DNA from: Halovenus sp037080055
GTDB taxonomy: Archaea > Halobacteriota > Halobacteria > Halobacteriales > Haloarculaceae
DNA: 64,000 bases
Reading direction: 5' to 3'
Assembly: GCF_037080055.1 (NCBI RefSeq)
Contig: NZ_JBAOJI010000006.1
Location: 186,001 to 250,000, forward strand
The notes beneath the pieces are model-generated. The model ran no database searches. It was not told the DNA's origin and saw only the letters and a list, made by a program, of their open reading frames with translations. The position numbers and the translations under genes are program-made. Shown in pieces: positions 32,864 through 41,528 of the stretch; the stretch's first letter is position 1; each line of letters begins with the position of its first letter.

Positions 32864-33916
32864 ATGGAGAGACGACGGTATTTGCTGGCGCTCGCCGCGG
32901 CTGGTGTGGCTTCGACCGCTGGCTGTGCCGAGGACGACGCGACAGTCGAAGAGGTGGACGACCCCCCAGCAGAGGACTCTAACGAGACCGATTCTACCGG
33001 GGAATCTGACTCGGGGACCGCTACCGAGGAGACAGAATCCGACGACACGGAACAGACCGTGTTCGAGTTTGGCGACACCGTCGAGTTCTCTAACGACGAC
33101 GTGAGTCTGGAGTTTCGGCCGCACGATGCTCGCTTTCGGAATGTCCTGATCTACAACACTGGCTCGTTCATCCAGTCAGAGCATCCCGACAACGATCTGT
33201 TTCTCCTGATCGATGTCTCGATGACTAACACCGGCGAGGAGTCTGTCGGCGTTCCCTCTGAACTCCAACTTGTCGCCGGTTCCACACAGTACGATCGGAC
33301 ACAGTTTCCGTTCGTCTTCGACCAGAACTACACCGGTTTCGAGGAGCTCCGTCCTGGCGTGACTCAGGAGGCGACGGTCGGCTTCGAGATCAGCGACACG
33401 GGCGAGGAGGCGTCGTTATTCGCAGAGTGGAGCAGTCTGACCGATCCTGTCACCACCGAGTGGCGACTCGATCTCGACACTGTCGAGCGTGATCTCGTCG
33501 ATTTGACCAGACTTCCGGTCGGGCGGGCAGCCGAAATCGGCACCGAGACGGCTAGATACCGGATTGCCGTTCAGGACGTGACCTTCTCGGAGACGTATAC
33601 CTACGACGGCTTCGACGGACGAGAGACCGAACAAGCCGACCCTGGTCGGCAGTGGGCACAGGTCGGCATCGGTGTCGAGAATATCGGGGAGCGATCAGTC
33701 TCCGTCCCGACGCGGTTCGATACGCAACTGATCGCCGACGGCCAACAGTACTCCCCGACGATTTCACGACTGTCGGAGACGTACTCCGGTGGTGAACTCG
33801 CTCCGGGTGCTGCCACCGGTGGGCCGCTGCTGTTCGAGATTCCCGACCGGGTGAGTAACGCAACGGTGAGTATCGACCTGACGACTGATCTGGCCGCAAG
33901 CTGGGAACTCCGCTGA
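32864..33916 (+). CDS. lipoprotein with two DUF4352-like domains
   Basis: A 350-residue predicted lipoprotein: RRR, a hydrophobic stretch and lipobox STAGC near residue 21. A long acidic linker (22-65) follows, then two immunoglobulin-like domains of about 130 residues. Each has the pattern of DUF4352: a strand with LLIDVSMTNTGEESVGVP or QVGIGVENIGERSVSVP, then [LQ]-[IV]-A-x-G-x-x-Y and an ELxPG...GFEI/LLFEI strand. Such domains occur on cell-surface proteins and probably bind ligands or other proteins. It follows the repeat cluster and has a TATA-like AATACTTAG near 32830. Confidence 0.82.
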   Translation: MERRRYLLALAAAGVASTAGCAEDDATVEEVDDPPAEDSNETDSTGESDSGTATEETESDDTEQTVFEFGDTVEFSNDDVSLEFRPHDARFRNVLIYNTGSFIQSEHPDNDLFLLIDVSMTNTGEESVGVPSELQLVAGSTQYDRTQFPFVFDQNYTGFEELRPGVTQEATVGFEISDTGEEASLFAEWSSLTDPVTTEWRLDLDTVERDLVDLTRLPVGRAAEIGTETARYRIAVQDVTFSETYTYDGFDGRETEQADPGRQWAQVGIGVENIGERSVSVPTRFDTQLIADGQQYSPTISRLSETYSGGELAPGAATGGPLLFEIPDRVSNATVSIDLTTDLAASWELR

Positions 33917-33970
33917 ACTGCCAGTGGAGACAGCCTGATATACGCCCGGCCACAATCCCCTGCCATCGAA

Positions 33971-35413
33971 ATGGCCGGACAGATCGAACTCACTGTCTAT
34001 CCCGATGTCGCCCTCTCGCGGATGACGGCCTCCCAGCTTGCAGACGCAGTCGAATACTTCGCCCCAGATGTCGTCGCCGTCCCCAAACCACACCACGAAA
34101 TCGAAATCCAGCAGGCTCTCCCCGCGGACACGCCAGTCGTCGTCCTCGACCGGCGGCCCCGCACGCTGCGACCGATCTACGCCACTGACTCTGTCGACCT
34201 CCTTCGCGTCCCCGACACCGACTCGCTCCGGCAACTCCCCGACCGCGAAGGCGAGGATCTCATAACCGCTGGCGAGACGTACCTCCTCTCGGATCTGTTG
34301 GCCGTCGACATCGACCTCATCAACCTCGAAACCCGACTCGACGGCCGCGAGGCGTACGAGGCTGCTTTCCCTTCCTCAGCGCTGTCTGGGAGCTACACCC
34401 ATCTCACGACCGAAGCGAACCCCGAGTACCGAACCGACTGGGGACCGCTCGCCGTCCAGGGGGCGCTCCCCGGCGCGAACGAACGACAGGGCCAAACTGA
34501 GCCCGGTATTGCTCATCTCCAACTCCAGGCTGACGGTGTCGTCTGCACGCAGACGCGCACGCCCGAGAAATTCGGCCTCCGCGCACTCGATCAGGTCGGC
34601 GCGACCCGTGCGCAGGAACTGCGCGAAGCGGGCTTTCGCTCCCGCGAGGCTGTTGCCGAGGCAGGGATCCACGACCTCCGAGAACTGGCCGGATTCGGCC
34701 GCGAGACAGCCCAGACTGTCACCGAAAGCGCCACGGCAAGTATCGAGGGCGAAGTCCGGCGGTACGGCGACGAGGGATTCCCGTCGGCTGATCCCGTCTT
34801 CATCGATATCGAGACGGATGGGCTCAATCCGACGATGATCTGGCTAATCGGCGTGCTGGACAGTCGAACCGAGGAGTACCACTCCTTCCTCGCACAGGAT
34901 CCCGAGGAACCCGCCGCGGCGGTCGAAGCCCTCCTGTCGTGGCTGCAGAGCAACGCGCCGAACCGCCCAATCGTCGCGTACAACGGCCGATCCTTCGACT
35001 TCCCCGTCATCGAGGAGCAACTCGCCGAGCACTGTCCGCGCTATCTCGACGACTGGGAGCAGACGTGGGCGTTCGATCCGTACTACTGGGCGACGACGAA
35101 AGGCCAGGCCTTGCTCCCCGGCCGGACGAACAAACTCGAAGACGTGGCGGCGGCGCTTGGCTGGGAGAGCGCCGATACTGGGCTGACCGGCGCGGCCGTC
35201 GCCCGACTGTTCCAGCGCTGGCAAGCCAACCCCTGCGAGGAGACGGCGCTGGACTGGGACCGACACGAACGATACTGCGAGGACGACGTTCGGGCACTCG
35301 CGCACGTCTACGATGCGTTGGCCGAAGCGACTCGGACTCACTCCACCGAAACGGGCGGAGAGAGTACAGCGACCGGCGACAACACCGCGCAGGGACAGTT
35401 GAGTGATTTCTGA
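33971..35413 (+). CDS. mrfB: MrfB-like DnaQ-fold exonuclease
   Basis: A 480-residue protein. The N-terminal half is poorly conserved. A helix-hairpin-helix-like stretch (about 205-255, with GIHDLRELAGFGRE) precedes an RNase H/DnaQ-type 3'-5' exonuclease domain: FIDIETDG gives the first acidic pair (near 278-280), VAYNGRSFDFPV the second Asp (near 343), and YCEDDV the last (near 438). This DEDD arrangement matches Bacillus YprB/MrfB. Its stop overlaps the next start (TGATG), coupling it to the helicase. The pair likely removes DNA adducts. The C-terminal acidic tail is unstructured. Confidence 0.82.
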   Translation: MAGQIELTVYPDVALSRMTASQLADAVEYFAPDVVAVPKPHHEIEIQQALPADTPVVVLDRRPRTLRPIYATDSVDLLRVPDTDSLRQLPDREGEDLITAGETYLLSDLLAVDIDLINLETRLDGREAYEAAFPSSALSGSYTHLTTEANPEYRTDWGPLAVQGALPGANERQGQTEPGIAHLQLQADGVVCTQTRTPEKFGLRALDQVGATRAQELREAGFRSREAVAEAGIHDLRELAGFGRETAQTVTESATASIEGEVRRYGDEGFPSADPVFIDIETDGLNPTMIWLIGVLDSRTEEYHSFLAQDPEEPAAAVEALLSWLQSNAPNRPIVAYNGRSFDFPVIEEQLAEHCPRYLDDWEQTWAFDPYYWATTKGQALLPGRTNKLEDVAAALGWESADTGLTGAAVARLFQRWQANPCEETALDWDRHERYCEDDVRALAHVYDALAEATRTHSTETGGESTATGDNTAQGQLSDF

Positions 35414-37818
35414 TGAGCGAGTACACACCGACAGCCGACGATTTGCTGAATCCCGAAACGCTCCGGGAGAGTTATCCAGACTACGAGGATCAACTTGCGC
35501 ACACACAGACCCAACCCGCCCGCGACGGCGAGTATGCCGATCCCCACGGCGTGCTTCCGGCGGAGTTGGCCGACGCGCTGGACAACGATCTCTACTCCCA
35601 CCAGGCCGAAGCACTCGACCTGCTCGACAGCGGCGAGAACGTCACCGTCGGCACCTCGACGGCCTCTGGAAAGACCTGGATCTACACGCTGTATTTCGCC
35701 GCACTCAAACAGCGCAATCCCGACGCACGAGCGCTCTTTCTGTATCCGACGAAGGCACTAAGTTCCGACCAGGAAGCGGCGGTCAACGACCTCTTCGAGC
35801 AGTTGGGCGTCGACGCCACCGCGGAGACCTACGACGGCGACACGCCGACAGACCGCCGACCGCTGATCCGCGACCGGGCGGATGTCGTCATCTCGAACTT
35901 CGCGGGGATCAACGTCTATCTCGACAGCCACACGAGGTGGCGCTCGCTCTTCCGCGAGTGCGAGTTGCTCGTCATCGACGAGAGCCACACCTACACCGGC
36001 ATTCACGGCATGCACGTCGCGTGGACGCTGCGCCGACTCAGGCGGATGCTCGATTACTACGGCGCAGACCCGCAGTTGGTCTGCTCGACGGCGACTATCG
36101 GCAACCCGGCCGACCATTCCGAACGGCTCACCGGCAGCGAGTTCGCCGTCGTCGACGAGGACGGCAGCCCCCACGGCCGCCGGGAAATCGCCTTCTGGCA
36201 ACCTCGTGTCTCCGACGAAGAAGCGGCCGCCGAACTCTCCGACGACGACCTGTTGCCCGCGATGCGCCAGGGTGCGAACGGCGAGGGCGCCGAGGTTGCC
36301 GCTCATCTCGGCCTGCACGGGGTCCAGACGCTCGCGTTCTCCCGATCCCGGCAGGGGACCGAACTCGCCGCCAAGCAGGCCCAAAACACCGCACGAGACC
36401 ATCCCGACGGGGGCTATCTCAGCACCGATCCCTACCACGCCGGCCTGAGCAAGGAGAAACGCCGCTCGATCGAGTACGCACTCAAACAGGGCGACACCGA
36501 TGCCGTCTTCTCGACGAACGCGCTCGAACTCGGCATCGATATCGGCTCTGTCGACGCCACAGTTCTATCGGGCTATCCCGGCACTCGCCAGTCCTTCTGG
36601 CAACAGATCGGCCGCGCCGGCCGGGGCACCTCCACCGCCCTGTCGGTGTTCGTCCCCCGCGGCGACGCCATCGACCAGTACATCCTCGACAACCCGGAGT
36701 ATCTGCTTGCCGACGACGTGGAGGACGCGGTCGTCGACCTCACGAACCACGCGGTCTACGCCCGCCACCTGCTCTGTGCGAGCGCGGAACGGCCGCTGAC
36801 GTGGGACGACGCGGAGTGGTTCGGTCCCGAGGATCGACTCCAGCGCGCGGTCGAGATGTGGCGCGATGCCGGCCAGATGACCGGCGATCTGGACCGCGGC
36901 GCACAGTACGACGGCCCGCCGCGCCCGCAGGCCGACATCTCGATGTATGCGACGACCGACGAGCAGTACCAGGTCCGCTGCACGAACGGCGATATCGACA
37001 TGGAACCGCTCGGTCGTGACCGGGTCTACCGGGAGTATCATCCCGGCGCGCTCACGTTGTACGACGGCCAGCAGTACGAGGTCGTCGAGATTGTCGAGGA
37101 CGTACCCCGGCCGTACGTCGAACTCCGGGAGGTCTCGACGCGGGAGTACACGCGCACGCTGAGCGACAAACAGATCCGCGACATCGAGAGCCAGCGTCGG
37201 ATCGACCTCGGCGACGGCTTCGTCCTCCACGCCGGCATGGGGACCGTCGACGTACACTATCATTCCTTCAAGCGAATCGATATCGACACCGGCGAACCAG
37301 TCGGTCCGCCGCAGGCCACCGGGCTAGAGCCACTCTCGCTGCGTACGCAACTGATGTGGATCCAACTCCCCGAGCGTGTGCTGGATCGAGTGCTCGGGGA
37401 GATTCCCGCCGATTCGATGCTCGACGAACCCGAGGAGAGCCCGCTCGGCGAGCAGGAGTGGACGCTTGCCGGGGGCCTGCACGGCGCGGAACACGGCATG
37501 ATCAAACTCGCGCCGCTGGCGCTGCGGCTGGATAACTCCGACATGGGTGGGCTGAGTACGCTCGCCCACCCCGAAACGCACTCACCAGTCTGGTTCATCC
37601 ACGACGCCGTCGAAGGTGGTGTCGGCTTCGCACACAGCATCTACGAGCACTTCGAGGAGGTGGCCGAGAAGACTCGCGAGCGCGTCGATGTCTGTGACTG
37701 TGGGCGCGACGACGGCTGTCCAGCCTGCCTGATGAGTTCCCAGTGTGGCAACGAGAACGAGCCGCTACATCGGCCCGCGACGACGGCGATTCTCGATGCG
37801 GTCCTGGAGCGATTCTGA
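35413..37818 (+). CDS. mrfA: MrfA-like DEAD/H helicase with DUF1998 domain
   Basis: An 801-residue superfamily 2 helicase. Motif I is GTSTASGKT (about 78-86), motif II VIDESHTY (near 187-194), motif III STATIGN, and motif VI QQIGRAGRG (about 397-405). The C-terminal DUF1998 domain ends with CDCGRDDGCPACLMSSQCGN, four or more Cys that bind zinc in MrfA (Bacillus YprA). MrfA works with the exonuclease MrfB to repair mitomycin lesions independently of UvrABC. In this genome the gene order is B then A, with a one-base overlap. Hrq1-like function is a related alternative. Confidence 0.88.
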   Translation: MSEYTPTADDLLNPETLRESYPDYEDQLAHTQTQPARDGEYADPHGVLPAELADALDNDLYSHQAEALDLLDSGENVTVGTSTASGKTWIYTLYFAALKQRNPDARALFLYPTKALSSDQEAAVNDLFEQLGVDATAETYDGDTPTDRRPLIRDRADVVISNFAGINVYLDSHTRWRSLFRECELLVIDESHTYTGIHGMHVAWTLRRLRRMLDYYGADPQLVCSTATIGNPADHSERLTGSEFAVVDEDGSPHGRREIAFWQPRVSDEEAAAELSDDDLLPAMRQGANGEGAEVAAHLGLHGVQTLAFSRSRQGTELAAKQAQNTARDHPDGGYLSTDPYHAGLSKEKRRSIEYALKQGDTDAVFSTNALELGIDIGSVDATVLSGYPGTRQSFWQQIGRAGRGTSTALSVFVPRGDAIDQYILDNPEYLLADDVEDAVVDLTNHAVYARHLLCASAERPLTWDDAEWFGPEDRLQRAVEMWRDAGQMTGDLDRGAQYDGPPRPQADISMYATTDEQYQVRCTNGDIDMEPLGRDRVYREYHPGALTLYDGQQYEVVEIVEDVPRPYVELREVSTREYTRTLSDKQIRDIESQRRIDLGDGFVLHAGMGTVDVHYHSFKRIDIDTGEPVGPPQATGLEPLSLRTQLMWIQLPERVLDRVLGEIPADSMLDEPEESPLGEQEWTLAGGLHGAEHGMIKLAPLALRLDNSDMGGLSTLAHPETHSPVWFIHDAVEGGVGFAHSIYEHFEEVAEKTRERVDVCDCGRDDGCPACLMSSQCGNENEPLHRPATTAILDAVLERF

Positions 37819-37837
37819 CCGAACGCTGTGTACCCGC

Positions 37838-39316
37838 TCAGTTCCGGTCGACGATAGCCACGTCGACGTTCAACTCCCCGACTCGCTTGAACGTCGGCGG
37901 CGTGAGCAGTCGGGAGGCAAGACTCCGGTCCCGACTGGCACCCATGATGACCAGATCGTACTCGGCGGCGTTGCGCTGGAGGAAGTCGTCGACCTCCATC
38001 TCCACGACTCGGGTTTCGATGGGGCCGGAGAACGGTTCGACCAGATCGGACAACATCGACTCCGCGCGGCGGCGTTCTCGTTCGCTACAGGACCCGAGAC
38101 AGGTTGCGACGCTGACGAAGCCAGTCGTGCCGGCCAGTCGAGTCGCGAACTCGACCATGCCGTGGGCGACATCGCTGGTCCCGCGAACCGGGACGAGGAT
38201 TCGATTCCAGTCGGTCAGGTGGCCATCGGTCCGATGGACGAGTACGTCGGCCTCTCCCTGAAACAGCGTCTGGACGAACGGAGATAGTTGACCGTCTTCG
38301 ACCTCGTAGGGGGCTGCGATGAGGTCACAGTTAGTCCGCCGGGCGGCGCGGAGTGCCGTCTGGCCCGAATCTGCTCCGCCGGACGCGACGAGCACCTCAC
38401 AGGGGACTCCGGTCGTGGTTTCGACTTCGTGTGCCTGGACTTCGAGTCGGTCGACCGCCTCGGCGACTGCCTCGTGGTCGGGGACATCGTCCGGGACGGT
38501 GGCGTCGCCAGTCACCTCGGGTCGGCGTGCGGAACTGTGCCGTTCGAGTAGGCCCCGCTCGGCTTCGGCCATCCACTCCTCGGCGACGAGATCCAACAGG
38601 ACGACTTTCCCGGCGCGATGCGGCGCGGCGAGGCGAGCAGCGAGCATCGCCGTATGCTCCGCCTCGTGGCCACGCATCGGGACGAGAATGTGGTCGTCGC
38701 CCTGTGAAGCCTCGTACAGATACTGGCCACGTCGCTCGTAGAACGCCCGCCGCCAGACGGCGAAGCCACCGGCGACGATGGCACTGGAGGCGGCGACGCT
38801 CAACACGTATATCCAGGGCTGATCGACCTGTGCGTGGACGAAAAGCGTCAGCAGGGCGGTCGAGAACGCCGCCGGCTCCTCGGTATCGAGCAACCACGTC
38901 GTCATTCCGGTCAGAAATATCGCAAGCGTCGCAGCGACGGGATTGACGCCGCTGGTCGCAGGCTCGTAGATCAGCGTCGAGGCGGCGACGACGGCCACCC
39001 AGCCACAGACCGCTCCCAGGGTGAGGCCGCCGACGAAGCGCGTGATGGAGGCGTACCGTCCCTCCGGGTCTGCAAAGAGTGTGAAGGCGCCGGCAGCCAG
39101 CGGTGGGTACAACAGAAAGGAGAGGCCAGGAACGGCGTTCGACAGCGCTGTCACGAGACCGATGAGCAACGGAACGAGCAACAGAATCGACAGATGGACG
39201 AAATTCTGGGTGGATTCGATCCAGCGACGCAAATTCCGCCACCGGTGGCGGCCGGCCTGCTGAATCCGCACAACGAACGTTCGCAGGCTGTCGCCGGGTC
39301 TGCTCATGGCGGACAT
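37838..39316 (-). CDS. HPP membrane protein fused to two Usp domains
   Basis: A 492-residue protein. Residues 40-190 form an HPP-family membrane domain with about five helices (LLYPPLAAGAFTLFADPEGRYASITRFVGG contains the family's Pro-Pro motif region). Two universal-stress-protein domains follow, at about 205-360 (DDHILVPMRG) and 365-492 (NRILVPVRG, with a VIMGASRD[RS] end). HPP proteins have been linked to nitrite or other anion transport; Usp domains bind ATP or act as sensors. The fusion suggests a nucleotide-regulated transporter or channel. ATG 39316 is used, with 39307 as alternative. Confidence 0.88.
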   Translation of the reverse strand: MSAMSRPGDSLRTFVVRIQQAGRHRWRNLRRWIESTQNFVHLSILLLVPLLIGLVTALSNAVPGLSFLLYPPLAAGAFTLFADPEGRYASITRFVGGLTLGAVCGWVAVVAASTLIYEPATSGVNPVAATLAIFLTGMTTWLLDTEEPAAFSTALLTLFVHAQVDQPWIYVLSVAASSAIVAGGFAVWRRAFYERRGQYLYEASQGDDHILVPMRGHEAEHTAMLAARLAAPHRAGKVVLLDLVAEEWMAEAERGLLERHSSARRPEVTGDATVPDDVPDHEAVAEAVDRLEVQAHEVETTTGVPCEVLVASGGADSGQTALRAARRTNCDLIAAPYEVEDGQLSPFVQTLFQGEADVLVHRTDGHLTDWNRILVPVRGTSDVAHGMVEFATRLAGTTGFVSVATCLGSCSERERRRAESMLSDLVEPFSGPIETRVVEMEVDDFLQRNAAEYDLVIMGASRDRSLASRLLTPPTFKRVGELNVDVAIVDRN

Positions 39317-39380
39317 TTCCGTGCAACTGTTTAAGCGACACGAAAAATATCAACCAATTGTCTATTCTTTTCGGTCCTGC

Positions 39381-40082
39381 TCAGTGCAACTGCTGGAGGA
39401 TCGGTATCTCCTCGATTTTCCCCTCGCTCAGTTGGTCCCAGCTGATCCCGTCGGGTTTCTCGGCTCCTGAATCCGTTCGTATCCTGCGATCCGGTGTACC
39501 AATGAGATCCATCGGCACGTCGTGTGGTTCGGTTTCGATATCGTCGTTGACGACCTGCATCTCGTGTACCGTCGTCACTGTCGTCGTCGACTCGTCGACC
39601 AGTCCGAACTCCCGCAAGAGCGCAAACTCCAGATCGCTGTACCCCTCGCCTTTCCCGACGCGGGCACCGGTCTCGTTCACCGCGACGCTGCCGGAGACGA
39701 TCAGATCGATCGCTTCCATCTCCTTGAGACCGACCTGCACGCCTATCTCCGCGGAGCCACCGATGGTCGTCGCGTGATCGATATCCTCGATCTCGGCCGG
39801 GTCGAGTTCGAGAAAACACTGCTCGTCGCGCAGTCGTGGGACGGCCATGTAGACCGTTTTTTCCTGTCTGAGCGCAGCGCGCCGGACCGGCAACTGCGGC
39901 GAATCGGGATTGGATTTGATCGCGTCGGCGTCCTGCCACGCGTCGAGTTCGGCCAGTCGCTCGGCGGCCTCTTTCGCGTCCGCAAAATTTGGAATTCTGC
40001 CGTGTGGTGGATATGGAAACCGCGCCTCCCCGCTCGCTTCGAGTTCGTCCCAGACTCGCTCGCGAAGTTCCTGTTTGCTCAT
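39381..40082 (-). CDS. 5-formyltetrahydrofolate cyclo-ligase family protein
   Basis: A 233-residue protein of the 5-FTHF cyclo-ligase (MTHFS) superfamily. It starts SKQELRERVWDEL and has FPYPPHGRIPNF, a conserved RQEKTVYMAVPRL strand and the GARVGKGEGYSDLE motif of the nucleotide-binding loop (about 139-152). Archaeal members often differ from true MTHFS, so the substrate may be a folate or an unrelated compound. ATG 40082 is preferred. It is divergent from the sulfhydrylase gene, sharing a 138-base promoter region with a TTATAGATGG element. Confidence 0.85.
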   Translation of the reverse strand: MSKQELRERVWDELEASGEARFPYPPHGRIPNFADAKEAAERLAELDAWQDADAIKSNPDSPQLPVRRAALRQEKTVYMAVPRLRDEQCFLELDPAEIEDIDHATTIGGSAEIGVQVGLKEMEAIDLIVSGSVAVNETGARVGKGEGYSDLEFALLREFGLVDESTTTVTTVHEMQVVNDDIETEPHDVPMDLIGTPDRRIRTDSGAEKPDGISWDQLSEGKIEEIPILQQLH

Positions 40083-40220
40083 ACCCTCCCTTCGGGGTGG
40101 CACCTACTGGTCTTTCTGCACACGGGCGGACACGATTGTGGGATGGCATTACGGAACAATTGCCGCGAGTTTTGCCGTAACTCGTGGTTATAGATGGCTG
40201 GAGATATATGAGTGTCATAC

Positions 40221-41528
40221 ATGACTGACGAAACAGAGCAGCCGCTGGGCTTCGGGACCCGGTGTATTCACGCCGGGCAGGGAGAGCCAGACCCGGCGAC
40301 AGGGGCCCGAGCCCCACCGATCTATCAGACGACGTCGTATGTTTTCGAGGATGCGGACAACGCCGCGAAACGGTACGCGCTGGAAGCGGACGGCAACGTC
40401 TACTCCCGGTTCGACAACCCGACGGTCTCGATGCTCGAAAGCCGACTCGCGAGTCTCGAATCTGGAACCGGCGCCGTTGCGACGGGGTCGGGGATGGCCG
40501 CGCTCGACGCAGCGACATCCGTTCTCGCCGCCGCGGGAGATAACATCGTCACGGCGTCATCCATCTACGGCGGCACCCACTCCTACTACTCGAATATGTC
40601 TACCCGCCGTGGGATCGATCCTCGTTTCGTCGACACGCTCGACCCTGCGGCGTACGCGGAAGCCATCGACGAGGACACTGCCTACGTTCATTTCGAGACC
40701 ATCGGCAATCCCTCGCTGGTGACGCCGGATTTCGAAGCCATCGCCGAGGTGGCTCACGACCGCGGCGTTCCCGTCTTCGTCGACAACACCTTCGGGACGC
40801 CTGCGCTGTGTCGCCCGCTCGAACACGGCGCGGATCTGGTCTGGGAGTCGACGACGAAGTGGATTCACGGCTCCGGCACCACAATCGGCGGCGTCCTCGT
40901 CGAAGACGGCGAGTTCCCGTGGACGGAGTATCCCGATCGATTCCCCGAAATCGGCGGCGAAAGTCCTGCTTTCGAGGGAACAACCTTCGCAGAGGAGTTC
41001 CCCAAGCAGCCAGTGACGATGGCCGCTCGCCAGCGCTCGGTCCGGAGTACGGGGACCGGACAGAAACCATTCGACGCGTGGGTGACGATGCAGGGCGCGG
41101 AGACGCTGTCGTTGCGGATGGAACGGCACTGCGAGAACGCCATGGCCGTCGCGGAGTATCTCGGCGACCATCCGGACGTGGCGTGGGTGAACTATCCTGG
41201 ACTCAGCGATCACGAGACCCACGACAACGCCGCGGAATATCTCGACGGCGGCTTCGGTGGGATGGTCACCTTCGGGCTGGCGGGTGGCTACGATTCGGCA
41301 GTCACACTGTGTGAGGAGACCGAACTCGCGCAGTTCCTCGCCAACATCGGCGACGCGAAGACGCTGATCATCCACCCCGCGAGCACGACCCACGCCCAGT
41401 TGAGCGAGGACGAACAGCGTGCCTCCGGCGTCACGCCCGACCTCTTGCGTCTGTCGGTCGGCATCGAAGAGAAAGACGATATCATCGCGGACCTCGATCA
41501 GGCAATCGAGCAGGCAGAGTCAGCATGA
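40221..41528 (+). CDS. metY: O-acetylhomoserine sulfhydrylase
   Basis: A 435-residue PLP enzyme of the Cys/Met metabolism family. It shows the N-terminal GTRCIHAG, SRFDNPTVSMLE, ATGSGMAA, the FVDNTFGTP pocket and the PLP lysine in ESTTKWIHGSG (Lys213). The substrate loop and length fit O-acetylhomoserine aminocarboxypropyltransferase (direct sulfhydrylation to homocysteine) rather than cystathionine gamma-synthase. It overlaps metX by ATGA, so acceptor and sulfhydrylation enzymes are made together. ATG 40221 is preferred to GTG 40212. Confidence 0.93.
   Translation: MTDETEQPLGFGTRCIHAGQGEPDPATGARAPPIYQTTSYVFEDADNAAKRYALEADGNVYSRFDNPTVSMLESRLASLESGTGAVATGSGMAALDAATSVLAAAGDNIVTASSIYGGTHSYYSNMSTRRGIDPRFVDTLDPAAYAEAIDEDTAYVHFETIGNPSLVTPDFEAIAEVAHDRGVPVFVDNTFGTPALCRPLEHGADLVWESTTKWIHGSGTTIGGVLVEDGEFPWTEYPDRFPEIGGESPAFEGTTFAEEFPKQPVTMAARQRSVRSTGTGQKPFDAWVTMQGAETLSLRMERHCENAMAVAEYLGDHPDVAWVNYPGLSDHETHDNAAEYLDGGFGGMVTFGLAGGYDSAVTLCEETELAQFLANIGDAKTLIIHPASTTHAQLSEDEQRASGVTPDLLRLSVGIEEKDDIIADLDQAIEQAESA

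Noticed and set aside
32029..33916. Integrated virus or plasmid at tRNA-Arg
   Set aside because: The tRNA-end copies look like attachment footprints, but there is no integrase, replication or structural gene before the neighbouring lipoprotein gene.
35403..37019. Second-frame open reading of about 538 codons over the helicase gene
   Set aside because: It overlaps the helicase in another frame and shows Arg/Pro-rich noise only. The helicase motifs lie in the adopted frame.
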